Assembly (NCBI RefSeq): GCF_035943815.1
Contig: NZ_DASZBU010000013.1
Coordinates: 1-64,000, forward strand
Length of the DNA stretch: 64,000 nt
Origin: Frateuria_A sp035943815
Lineage (GTDB): Bacteria > Pseudomonadota > Gammaproteobacteria > Xanthomonadales > Rhodanobacteraceae
Reading direction: 5' to 3'
The translations under genes were made by a program, and so were the position numbers. Below are positions 51,754 through 59,505 of the stretch, in pieces (the stretch's first letter is position 1; the number at the start of each line of letters is the position of its first letter). The notes beneath the pieces are model-generated. The model was not told the origin of the DNA and ran no database searches. It saw nothing but the letters and a program-made list of their open reading frames with translations.

Positions 51754-54360
51754 ATGGCAGAACTCGCCAAAGAAGTCATCCGCGTCAACATCGAAGACGA
51801 GATGCGCCAGAGCTACCTCGATTACGCCATGAGCGTGATCGTGGGACGCGCCCTTCCTGACGTGCGCGACGGTTTGAAGCCCGTGCATCGCCGCGTGCTG
51901 TTCGCGATGAACGAACTGGGCAACGCCTGGAACAAGCCCTACAAGAAATCGGCCCGCGTGGTCGGTGACGTGATCGGTAAATACCACCCGCACGGCGACG
52001 CGTCGGTCTATGACGCCATCGTGCGCATGGCCCAACCGTTCTCGCTGCGCTACATGCTGGTCGACGGCCAGGGCAACTTCGGTTCGGTCGATGGCGACAA
52101 CGCCGCGGCGATGCGTTACACCGAGGTGCGCATGTCGCGCCTCACGCACGAGCTGCTCGCCGACATCGACAAGGAAACGGTCGACTTCGGCCCGAACTAC
52201 GACGAATCCGAGCAGGAACCGCTGGTCCTGCCCACGCGCGTGCCGAATCTGCTGATCAACGGCTCGGCGGGCATCGCTGTCGGCATGGCCACCAACGTGC
52301 CGCCGCACAACCTCAACGAGGTGATCGCCGGCACCATCGCGCTGATCGACGAGCCGTCGCTCTCGGTCGACGAGCTGATGCAGTACATCCCCGGCCCGGA
52401 CTTCCCGACCGCCGGCATCATCAACGGCGCCGCCGGGATCGTCGAGGCCTACCGCACCGGCCGCGGCCGCATCCTGGTGCGTGCGCGCACCGAGATCGAG
52501 ACCGAGGCGAACGGCCGCGAGACCATCCTGGTCCACGAGTTGCCCTACCAGGTGAACAAGGCGCGGTTGATCGAGAAGATCGCCGAGCTGGTGAAGGAAA
52601 AGAAGATCGAGGGCATCAGCGAACTGCGCGACGAGTCCGACAAGGACGGCATGCGCATCGTGATCGAAGTGCGCCGCGACGCGATGGCCGACGTGGTGCT
52701 CAACAATCTGTTCCTGCAGACGCAGCTGCAGGTGACCTTCGGCATCAACATGGTGGCGTTGCTGGACGGCCAGCCGCGGCTGCTCAACCTCAAGGAAATC
52801 CTCGAGGCGTTCATCCGCCACCGCCGCGAGGTGGTGACCCGCCGCACCATCTTCGAGCTGCGCAAGGCGCGCGCCCGCGCCCACATCCTGGAAGGCCTGA
52901 CCGTCGCGCTGGCCAACATCGACGAGATGATCGAGCTGATCCGCAGCTCCGCCTCGCCCGCCGAGGCGCGCGAGCGCATGCTCGCACGCAAGTGGCAGCC
53001 GGGCATGGTCGGCACGCTGCTGGCCGCCGCCGGGGCGGAAGCTTCGCGGCCGGAGGACATGGATCCGCGCGATGGCCTGAAATCGGACGGCTACCAGCTG
53101 TCCGACGTGCAGGCGCAGGAGATCCTGGCCATGCGCCTGCACCGCCTGACCGGGCTGGAGCAGGAAAAGCTTTCCGACGAGTACCGGCAGATCCTCGAGA
53201 CGATCCGCGGGCTGATCGAGATCCTCGAGAATCCCGAAGTGCTGCTCAAGGTCATCCGCGAGGAACTGGAGTTCATCAAGGCCGAGTACGGCGACGCGCG
53301 CCGCACCGAGATCCAGCATTCGCAGGAGGACTTGAACGTCCTCGACCTGATCGCGCCGGAGGACATGGTCGTCACGCTGTCGCACACCGGCTACGTCAAG
53401 CGCCAGCCGGCCAGCACCTACCGCGCGCAGAAGCGCGGCGGCAAGGGCCGTTCCGCCTCGGCGCTGAAGGACGAGGATTTCGTCGAGCAGCTTTGGGTGG
53501 TCAATACGCACGACACGCTGCTGACCTTCACCAGCACCGGCCGCGTCTACTGGCTCAAGGTCTACCAGATGCCCGAGGCCGGCCCGGGCGCACGCGGCAA
53601 GCCGATGGTCAACCTGCTGCCGCTGGGCGAGGGCGAGAAGGTGCAGGCGGTGCTGCCGATCCGCGAGTACAGCCCGGATTGCTATGTGTTCTTCGCCACC
53701 AAGTGCGGCACCGTGAAGAAGACGCCGCTCACCGAGTTCGCCTTCCAGCTGCAACGCGGCAAGATCGCGATCAACCTCGATGAGGGTGACGCGCTGGTGG
53801 ACGTGGCCATCACCAACGGCAACAGCGACATCCTGCTGTTCGCCTCCAACGGCAAGGTCAATCGCTTCGACGAGAACACCGTCCGTTCGATGGGACGCAC
53901 CGCCACCGGCGTGCGTGGCATGCGCCTGGCCGAGGGTGCCGAAGTGGTCTCGCTGATCGTGGCGGCCGAGGGCGACATCCTCACCGCCACCGAGCGCGGC
54001 TACGGCAAGCGCACGCCACTGGAAGAGTTCACCAAGAAGGGCCGTGGCACCCAGGGCGTGATCGGCATCCAGTGCTCCGAACGCAATGGCGCGCTGGTTG
54101 CCGCGGTGCAGGTTACCGAGGCACACGAGCTGATGCTGATTTCCAACCAGGGCACGCTGGTGCGTACCCGCGTCGGGGAGATCTCGCAGCTGGGTCGCAA
54201 TACCCAGGGCGTCACCCTGATCCGCCTGCCGGCCGACGAGAACCTGGTCAGCGTAGTGCGGCTGGATGCCGAGGAGGGCAACGGCGAGGACGCCGAGCCG
54301 GCCGACGGAGCCGCTCCGGAAGGCCCTGTGCCGGCCCAGGACGGAACGGAAGAAGCCTGA
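51754..54360 (+). CDS. gyrA: DNA gyrase subunit A
   Basis: An 868-aa type IIA topoisomerase subunit. Catalytic Tyr 122 lies in MRYTEVRMS, numbered as in E. coli. The quinolone-contact loop reads HPHGDASVYDA, giving Ala 83, Ser 84 and Asp 87, whereas E. coli has Ser 83. The C-terminal pinwheel carries the GyrA box QKRGGKGR, then six blade motifs, and an acidic Glu/Asp/Ala tail. The ATG at 51754 is preceded by a TTG and follows two copies of GGAAGCCGA. It is transcribed alone and ends in a strong terminator. Confidence 0.98.
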   Translation: MAELAKEVIRVNIEDEMRQSYLDYAMSVIVGRALPDVRDGLKPVHRRVLFAMNELGNAWNKPYKKSARVVGDVIGKYHPHGDASVYDAIVRMAQPFSLRYMLVDGQGNFGSVDGDNAAAMRYTEVRMSRLTHELLADIDKETVDFGPNYDESEQEPLVLPTRVPNLLINGSAGIAVGMATNVPPHNLNEVIAGTIALIDEPSLSVDELMQYIPGPDFPTAGIINGAAGIVEAYRTGRGRILVRARTEIETEANGRETILVHELPYQVNKARLIEKIAELVKEKKIEGISELRDESDKDGMRIVIEVRRDAMADVVLNNLFLQTQLQVTFGINMVALLDGQPRLLNLKEILEAFIRHRREVVTRRTIFELRKARARAHILEGLTVALANIDEMIELIRSSASPAEARERMLARKWQPGMVGTLLAAAGAEASRPEDMDPRDGLKSDGYQLSDVQAQEILAMRLHRLTGLEQEKLSDEYRQILETIRGLIEILENPEVLLKVIREELEFIKAEYGDARRTEIQHSQEDLNVLDLIAPEDMVVTLSHTGYVKRQPASTYRAQKRGGKGRSASALKDEDFVEQLWVVNTHDTLLTFTSTGRVYWLKVYQMPEAGPGARGKPMVNLLPLGEGEKVQAVLPIREYSPDCYVFFATKCGTVKKTPLTEFAFQLQRGKIAINLDEGDALVDVAITNGNSDILLFASNGKVNRFDENTVRSMGRTATGVRGMRLAEGAEVVSLIVAAEGDILTATERGYGKRTPLEEFTKKGRGTQGVIGIQCSERNGALVAAVQVTEAHELMLISNQGTLVRTRVGEISQLGRNTQGVTLIRLPADENLVSVVRLDAEEGNGEDAEPADGAAPEGPVPAQDGTEEA

Positions 54361-54369
54361 CGCAACGAA

Positions 54370-54401
54370 GAAAGCCCCGGCTGGTCCGGGGCTTTCTTTT
54401 T
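54370..54401. terminator. Intrinsic terminator after gyrA
   Basis: GAAAGCCCCGG, loop CTGGT, CCGGGGCTTTC, then TTTTT. The 11-bp stem sits between gyrA and the convergent DoxX gene and can serve gyrA strongly, and the opposite strand more weakly. Confidence 0.9.
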
Positions 54402-54436
54402 GGGTTTGGCCTGCCGGCCGCTGGCGCTTCCGCCGC

Positions 54437-54850
54437 CTAGCGCCGGTCGATCGAATAGCGTCCCGGGCCGGTGACGCACAACAGCAGCAGGCCGCCGATG
54501 ATCGCGATGTTCTTGTAGAAATTGATTATGTTGGCCATGCGGTCTGCACCGGCCATCGTCCAGTAGTGGTGCCCGATCAACGCCGTGCCGAGCGTGTACA
54601 GGGCGAGCAGCAGGGCCAGCGGCCTCGTGCAGAAGCCGAGCGCGATCGCCAGGCCGACGAAGAACTCCATGATAACGACCACCACCGCCGCCAGGGTGGG
54701 CACCGGCAGACCCGCGCCTGCCATGTAGCCGACGGTTCCCGAGAAGTCGGTCAGCTTGTTCCAGCCGAACAGCACGAACAGGACCATCAGCAGGATCCGG
54801 GCGAGCAGGATCACCTCGTTGCTGACCTTGTCGAACAGTACGTAGCGCAT
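54437..54850 (-). CDS. DoxX family membrane protein
   Basis: A 137-aa protein with four membrane helices: LLARILLMVLFVLFGWNKL, a Gly-rich loop and helix (AAVVVVIMEFFVGLAIALG), PLALLLALYTLGTALI and NIAIIGGLLLLCVTG. The pattern LFGWNKLTDFSGTVGYMAGAGLPVP is typical of DoxX/YphA-like proteins, which are associated with redox or thiol stress in some bacteria but poorly defined. The ATG at 54850 has a GGAGG site. Transcribed in the same direction as the peroxiredoxin gene upstream, 122 bases apart. Confidence 0.88.
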   Translation of the reverse strand: MRYVLFDKVSNEVILLARILLMVLFVLFGWNKLTDFSGTVGYMAGAGLPVPTLAAVVVVIMEFFVGLAIALGFCTRPLALLLALYTLGTALIGHHYWTMAGADRMANIINFYKNIAIIGGLLLLCVTGPGRYSIDRR

Positions 54851-54972
54851 GGCAGCGGCCTCCTTCGCGATCGGTTGACGTGGCAGGACTTGCTTCTCGG
54901 CATTGCGGCGCCGATCGTAACTCCCCGCCGGCCCGGCCGCGCCAGGGCCGGCGTACCGGGTGGTGCCTGGCT

Positions 54973-55482
54973 TCAACCGGCCGTAGGGCGGGCCTCTACA
55001 CCGAGCGCCTGCAGCATGGCTTCGGCGGTGGAAACGCGGAATTCACCCGGCGCCTCCACGTGCAACTGGCGTACCACGCCGTCCTCTGCATACAAGGCGA
55101 AGCGGCGTGCGCGCAGCCCCATGCCGTAGGCGGTGCCGTCGAACTGCAGGCCCAGCGCGCTGGTGAAACTGGCGTTGCCGTCGGCCAGCAGCTTCAGCCC
55201 GGCGGGCACCTGCTGCACGGCCGCCCAGGCCTGCATCACGTAGGCGTCGTTCACGGCCATGCCGATCACTTCGATGCCATGCTCCCGGAACGTCCGGTAA
55301 TGCTGCACGTAGCCCGGCAGATGGTGGTCCGAACAGGTTGGCGTGAAGGCGCCGGGAACGGCGAACAGCACGACCCGGGCATGGGCGAACAGGCTGGCGG
55401 TGGACTGGCGGCGGGCTGGTGCGCCGTCTTCGATCACGGTCACTTCGACGTCAGGTAGGGGCTGGCCGATCTGGATGCTCAT
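54973..55482 (-). CDS. Prx5-type peroxiredoxin
   Basis: A 169-aa thiol peroxidase. PGAFTPTCSDHHLPGYVQHY holds the peroxidatic Cys 50, the Prx5 signature; VIGMAVNDAYVMQAW and LLADGNASFTSALGL follow. No second, resolving cysteine is visible, so a 1-Cys mechanism is likely. It reduces peroxides at the expense of thiols. It is divergent from hsp20, suggesting a stress-related neighbourhood. Confidence 0.93.
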   Translation of the reverse strand: MSIQIGQPLPDVEVTVIEDGAPARRQSTASLFAHARVVLFAVPGAFTPTCSDHHLPGYVQHYRTFREHGIEVIGMAVNDAYVMQAWAAVQQVPAGLKLLADGNASFTSALGLQFDGTAYGMGLRARRFALYAEDGVVRQLHVEAPGEFRVSTAEAMLQALGVEARPTAG

Positions 55483-55540
55483 GCGGATCCGTCCTTGCGG
55501 GTGGGGCAGGCATCCTAAACCCGGCCTGGGCCGCTGTCGC

Positions 55541-55569
55541 CTTGAATCGGCGCCGCGCGCACCTACTTC
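55541..55569 (+). promoter_or_regulatory. Candidate heat-shock (sigma-32-like) promoter of hsp20
   Basis: CTTGAA at 55541-55546 and CCTACTTC at 55562-55569, about 15 bases apart, partly match the sigma-32 pattern CTTGAAA-N13-15-CCCCATNT. They lie about 50 bases before the hsp20 start. Confidence 0.3.
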
Positions 55570-55616
55570 TGTGGCAAGCGGCGCAACGCCGTGACCCTTT
55601 GGAGGAGGACCCGCCC

Positions 55617-56105
55617 ATGAGTTCGAACCGCAACCCGATGTGGAACGCCGCCAGCGCATTCCCCGAGGAAATCCGCCATGCCTTCGACCGTTTCTTCCAG
55701 CAGGAAGAGGCCGACGGCTCCAACGTGGTGACCAGCCAGTGGGCGCCGCGCGTCGACATCAAGGAGGAAGACAAGCGCTTCGTGATCTTCGTGGACGTCC
55801 CCGGCGTGGACCCGGCAAACATCGAAGTGAGCATGGAAAAGGGCATCCTGACCATCAAGGGCGAACGCACCGTGCAGAACCAGGAGCAGAACGGTCGGTT
55901 CACCCGCATCGAGCGTGCGCATGGCACCTTCCATCGCCGTTTCGCGCTGCCTGACAGCGCCGATCCGGAGGGCATCACCGCAGTGGGCCGCCACGGCGTG
56001 CTGGAGATCGTGATCCCGAAGCGGGCGGAGACCACGCCGCGGCGCATCTCGATTTCCACCGACCACGGCACGGGCGGCAACGGCCCGTCGTCCGTCAATC
56101 ACTGA
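55617..56105 (+). CDS. Hsp20/alpha-crystallin small heat-shock protein
   Basis: A 162-aa chaperone. The alpha-crystallin domain spans about residues 42-140: APRVDIKEEDKRFVIFVDVPGVDPANIEVSM (split), GILTIKGERT, GTFHRRFALPDSADPEGI and HGVLEIVIPK, ending in a C-terminal extension with an ISIST motif in place of the usual IxI/V. A strong GGAGGAGG site precedes the ATG. It is followed after 89 bases by a J-domain protein gene, so the two may serve a common holding-and-refolding function. Confidence 0.95.
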   Translation: MSSNRNPMWNAASAFPEEIRHAFDRFFQQEEADGSNVVTSQWAPRVDIKEEDKRFVIFVDVPGVDPANIEVSMEKGILTIKGERTVQNQEQNGRFTRIERAHGTFHRRFALPDSADPEGITAVGRHGVLEIVIPKRAETTPRRISISTDHGTGGNGPSSVNH

Positions 56106-56194
56106 AGCACAAGCCCTAACGTGTCACTGGCGGCCGCTCGCGGAGCACCTCCGCGGCGGACCGCCTGCCTGTGCAGTCTTGCCGAGGAAGGGCA

Positions 56195-57100
56195 GTGGAA
56201 TTCAAAGACTATTACGACATCCTCGGGGTGAAACCCGACGCCAGCGAGGCCGAGATCAAGGCGGCCTACCGCAAGCTGGCGCGGCAATACCATCCGGACA
56301 AGAACAAGGAAGCCGGGGCGGAGGAGCGTTTCAAGGCCATCAACGAAGCCAACGAGGCGTTGCGCGACCCCGAGAAGCGTCGCGCCTACGACCAGTTGCG
56401 CGCGGGCGGCTACCGCGGCGGCGAGCAGTTCCGCCCGCCGCCGGGATGGGGGCAGGGCGGCGGCTTCGATTTCGGCGACGTCGGGGACGGGGATTTCAGC
56501 GATTTCTTCGAAAGCCTGTTCGGCCACGCCGGTGGCGGTCCCCGCGGTTCCCGCGGACAGCCGCGGCCGCGACGGGGCCGCGACGTGCAGGCGCAGGTGC
56601 AGATCGACCTGCAGACGGCCTTCGACGGCGGCCGCACGCGGCTGGCGCTGCAGGGCAGCGGGCAGGAGCGCGTGCTTGAGGTGAAGATCCCCGCCGGCAT
56701 CCAGCCCGGCCAGGTGATCCGGCTCGCCGGCCAGGGCCAGGCCGGCGCGGCCGGAGGTCCGGCGGGCGACCTGCTGCTGGAGGTGACGATTCGCGACGAT
56801 GCGCGCTTTCGGCTGGACGGCCGCAACGTCCTGCACGTGCTGGCGCTGGCGCCATGGGAGGCCGCGCTGGGCGCCACGGTGCCGGTGCCGACCCTGGCCG
56901 GTACCGTGGACCTGCGTATCCCGGCCGGCTCGCAGTCCGGCCGCAAGCTGCGACTGAAGGGTCGCGGTTTGCCGGGCAGCCCGGCCGGGGACCAGCTGGT
57001 GGAACTCTCCATCCGCGCGCCGGCTGCCGAAAGCGAGGCCCAGCGGGAAGCTTACGAGGCGTTGCACAAGCAGTTCGCGGGCTACGACCCGCGGGCTTGA
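56195..57100 (+). CDS. CbpA-like DnaJ family co-chaperone
   Basis: A 301-aa J-protein. The J domain at 4-70 has the HPD motif at 33-35, then a Gly-rich region (QGGGFDFGDVGDGDFSDFFESLFG) and two DnaJ C-terminal beta domains. The zinc-finger cysteines of DnaJ are absent, placing it with CbpA. It stimulates DnaK ATPase and delivers clients. The GTG at 56195 is chosen from alignment (VEFKDYYDILGV) and an AGGAAGG site; an upstream GTG at 56171 is less likely. Confidence 0.93.
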   Translation: MEFKDYYDILGVKPDASEAEIKAAYRKLARQYHPDKNKEAGAEERFKAINEANEALRDPEKRRAYDQLRAGGYRGGEQFRPPPGWGQGGGFDFGDVGDGDFSDFFESLFGHAGGGPRGSRGQPRPRRGRDVQAQVQIDLQTAFDGGRTRLALQGSGQERVLEVKIPAGIQPGQVIRLAGQGQAGAAGGPAGDLLLEVTIRDDARFRLDGRNVLHVLALAPWEAALGATVPVPTLAGTVDLRIPAGSQSGRKLRLKGRGLPGSPAGDQLVELSIRAPAAESEAQREAYEALHKQFAGYDPRA

Positions 57101-57159
57101 TGCCTCTGAAGGGCATGCCGCCAGGTGGCTCGGAAAGCGAGCGCCGAAGATACGGGGCT

Positions 57160-57195
57160 TGGGGTAGTTCTGGCTCGCTCTCCCGCAGGGGGAGG
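57160..57195. repeat. Short GC-rich intergenic palindrome
   Basis: CTCTCCC, GCA, GGGGGAGGGAG between the converging CbpA-like gene and the response regulator gene. It shares the CTCTCCC/GGGGGAG theme with 13206-13380 and 43764-43888 and may work as a two-way terminator. Confidence 0.5.
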
Positions 57196-57212
57196 GAGGG
57201 CTCGAAAGCGCT

Positions 57213-57578
57213 TCAGGCCGGCAGCAGCGGCTTGATCGTGGCGACCAGTTCGTCTTCCTTGATCGGCTTGGTCACGTAGGCCTTGGCGCCCTGGCGCATG
57301 CCCCATACGCGATCGGTTTCCTGATCCTTGGTCGTGACCAGCACCACGGGGATGTGGGCGGTATCGGGGTCCTTGCTGATCGTGCGGGTGGCCTGGAAAC
57401 CATTGAGGTTGGGCATGACCACGTCCATCAGGATCAGGTCCGGACGCTCGCGACGGGCCACCTCCACGCCGGCGGCACCGTCTTCCGCGGTCAGCGCCTC
57501 ATGGCCGAGCTTCTCGACGATGCGCTTGAGGCCCAGCAGCTGCGACGGGGAATCGTCGACGATCAGGATTCGTGCCAT
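57213..57578 (-). CDS. Single-domain response regulator (PilH-like)
   Basis: A 121-aa receiver domain: acidic pocket Asp 8/9 (ILIVDDS), phosphorylation site Asp 52 (LILMDVVMP), VTTKDQ threonine and Lys of VTKP. The sequence DRVWGMRQGAKAYVTKP and the absence of an output domain match PilH of the type IV pilus chemosensory (Pil-Chp) system. No pilG, pilI or pilJ is beside it, so the pilus link is by similarity only. Confidence 0.85.
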   Translation of the reverse strand: MARILIVDDSPSQLLGLKRIVEKLGHEALTAEDGAAGVEVARRERPDLILMDVVMPNLNGFQATRTISKDPDTAHIPVVLVTTKDQETDRVWGMRQGAKAYVTKPIKEDELVATIKPLLPA

Positions 57579-57653
57579 GAGGTTTGGGGGTTCCCTAGTA
57601 GTTGTCGTGGATTCTATGCCGCGCGCGGGGCGCTTCCAAGCGTGGCGTGGGCC

Positions 57654-58658
57654 TCAGCTACCGCCGATGCGCACCAGGGTGCGGCCGAAGGATTCGCCGG
57701 CAAGCATGTGTCCGAAAACCTCCGGCAATGCTTCCAGCGTCACCTCGCGGGTGGCGATGCGGTCCAGGTGGCGGGGCTTCCAGTCGTCGGCCAGGTGCTG
57801 CCAGATGGACTCGCGCAGGTCGCGTTCGGTACCGGCGGAGGCGATGCCCAGCAGGCTCACGCCGCGGATGATGAAAGGCATGACGGTGCCGTCGAAGGCG
57901 ATTCCGCCGGCGTTGCCGCAGATGGCCACGTTGCCGTAGGGCGCGATGAGCGGCAGCAGCCCGGCCAGCATCGGTCCGCCGACGTTGTCCAGCGCGCCGC
58001 CGAAGCGAGCCGAATCCATCGGCTTGCCGCTGAAGGCGAGCTGGCGGCGGTCGATGCATTCACTGGCGCCCAGGCTACGCAGCACGTCGAAATGGTCGGT
58101 CTTGCCGCTGATCGCGTGCACCTCGTAGCCGGCGCGGCTGAAGATGTCGATCGCAAGCTGGCCCACGCCACCGCTGGCGCCGGTGATGGCGATCGGCCCC
58201 AGGTCCGGGCTCTGGCGGTTGTCCTGCATGCGCGCGAGCGCCAGGGCCGCAGTGAAGCCGGCGGTGCCCAGGATCATGCTTTCGCGCAGGGACAGCCCCT
58301 CGGGCAAGCGGATCGTCCAGCGCGCATCGAGCCGCGCGTACCGGGCATAGCCGCCGTCGCGCGTCTCGGACAGACCGCTGCCGGTGCACAGCACGGGGTC
58401 GCCTTCCTTGAAGGTCGGGTCGGTCGAGGCGACCACGCGGCCGGCCAGGTCGATGCCGCCGTTCAACGGGAACCGGCGCAGTATCCTGCCCTTGCCGGTG
58501 CCGGCCAGGGCGTCCTTGTAGTTGACCGAGGAGTACGCGACCTCGACCAGCACTTCGCCCGGCGTGAGCGCATCGGCATCCATGGTTTCGATGCCGCTGC
58601 GGTAGCCGGCCTCGTCGCTGTGGATGCGCAGGGCGCGGAACGGGGTGTTCGGGTTCAT
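57654..58658 (-). CDS. acuI: AcuI-like acryloyl-CoA reductase / quinone oxidoreductase
   Basis: A 334-aa medium-chain reductase of the YhdH/AcuI group. The N-terminal FRALRIHSDEAGYRSGIETMD, VEVAYSSVNYKDALAGTGKG, GIDLAGRVVAS and the NADPH motif ITGASGGVGQLAIDIF are typical; no zinc ligands. In E. coli and Ruegeria the family reduces acryloyl-CoA. The start at 58658 lies 19 bases after the LOG-family gene stop, so the two are probably cotranscribed. Confidence 0.88.
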   Translation of the reverse strand: MNPNTPFRALRIHSDEAGYRSGIETMDADALTPGEVLVEVAYSSVNYKDALAGTGKGRILRRFPLNGGIDLAGRVVASTDPTFKEGDPVLCTGSGLSETRDGGYARYARLDARWTIRLPEGLSLRESMILGTAGFTAALALARMQDNRQSPDLGPIAITGASGGVGQLAIDIFSRAGYEVHAISGKTDHFDVLRSLGASECIDRRQLAFSGKPMDSARFGGALDNVGGPMLAGLLPLIAPYGNVAICGNAGGIAFDGTVMPFIIRGVSLLGIASAGTERDLRESIWQHLADDWKPRHLDRIATREVTLEALPEVFGHMLAGESFGRTLVRIGGS

Positions 58659-58677
58659 GCCTTGCCTCCTGCCTGGG

Positions 58678-59274
58678 TCATGCGTCGATGCTGCGATCAT
58701 CCACCCATTTGGGCAGGTAGCGGCCCTCGTAGCCGGCCATCCAGTCGAACAGCCCGCCCATGTCGGGGCCGAACCAGACGTCCTCGCGCTGCTCCGGGCG
58801 CACGAAGCGCTCGCCGACCATGTGGTCCATCATGGCGCGCAGGTGCGTGTAGTAGCCGCGCACGTCCAGGAAGGCGCAGGGGTAGCGGTGCAGGCCCAGC
58901 TGCGCCCAGGTCAGCATCTCGAACATCTCGTCCATGGTGCCGAAGCCGCCGGGCAGGGCGACGAAGGCGTCGGCAAGTTCGTACATGCGGGTCTTGCGCT
59001 GGTGCATGGTGTCGACCACGACCAGCTCGCTGAGGCCCGGATGGGCGACTTCCAGGTCCACAAGCTGGCGCGGGATCACGCCGATGGCCTTGCCGCCGGC
59101 CGCCAGCACCGCGTCGGCCACCGTTCCCATCAGCCCCACCTTGCCGCCGCCGTAGACCAGCGCGATGCCACGCTGCGCCATTTCATTGCCGAAGGCGCGG
59201 GCCTGCTCGACGTATTCGGGGTGGCTGCCGCTGCTGGAGCCGCAGTAGACGCACAGGGCGGTGGGTTGGGGCAT
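58678..59274 (-). CDS. LOG family protein (cytokinin riboside phosphoribohydrolase-like)
   Basis: A 198-aa Rossmann-like protein with VYCGSSSGSHPEY, VYGGGKVGLMG, MHQRKTRMYELADAFVALPGGFGTMDEMFE. The PGGxGTxxE motif and upstream Arg form the active site of LOG-type nucleotide phosphoribohydrolases (formerly annotated lysine decarboxylase). In bacteria most act on AMP or other nucleoside monophosphates. The ATG at 59274 matches the conserved N-terminus; an in-frame extension runs through repeat DNA and is rejected. Confidence 0.92.
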   Translation of the reverse strand: MPQPTALCVYCGSSSGSHPEYVEQARAFGNEMAQRGIALVYGGGKVGLMGTVADAVLAAGGKAIGVIPRQLVDLEVAHPGLSELVVVDTMHQRKTRMYELADAFVALPGGFGTMDEMFEMLTWAQLGLHRYPCAFLDVRGYYTHLRAMMDHMVGERFVRPEQREDVWFGPDMGGLFDWMAGYEGRYLPKWVDDRSIDA

Positions 59275-59505
59275 GGATATCCGGTCTGGCAGGTACGGTG
59301 ACGCCGTTTCTTTGCTCGTCGTTCCCGCGAGGGCGGGAACCGGGGGGCTCGTGGCCATCGGAGCAAGATGGATGACCGGCATTCGCTGTTGAAAAGCGCC
59401 TCGCTTTCGCGGGATGGCGCCTCCGCGAGGTACGGAGGCATCCATCCAACGGAAGCGGCCCGCCCATGTCGCCACGAGCGGGCCGCGTCGGCCTTGCGTG
59501 GGCGG
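59275..59505. repeat. Gap with REP-like palindrome and hairpins
   Basis: Between the LOG gene and lpdA (both minus) lie three palindromes. GTTCCCGC-GAGG-GCGGGAAC (59321-59340) has the form of a REP element. A GCCTCCG/CGGAGGC hairpin lies near 59419-59439. GCGGCCCGC (59455-59463) with GCGGGCCGC (59478-59486) is close to the lpdA stop. The last is well placed to end lpdA transcription although no T run follows. No gene is supported here. Confidence 0.6.

Noticed and set aside
51550..54126. Minus-strand open frame of 858 codons opposite gyrA
   Set aside because: Same artefact; no family resemblance, and it crosses the gyrA control region.
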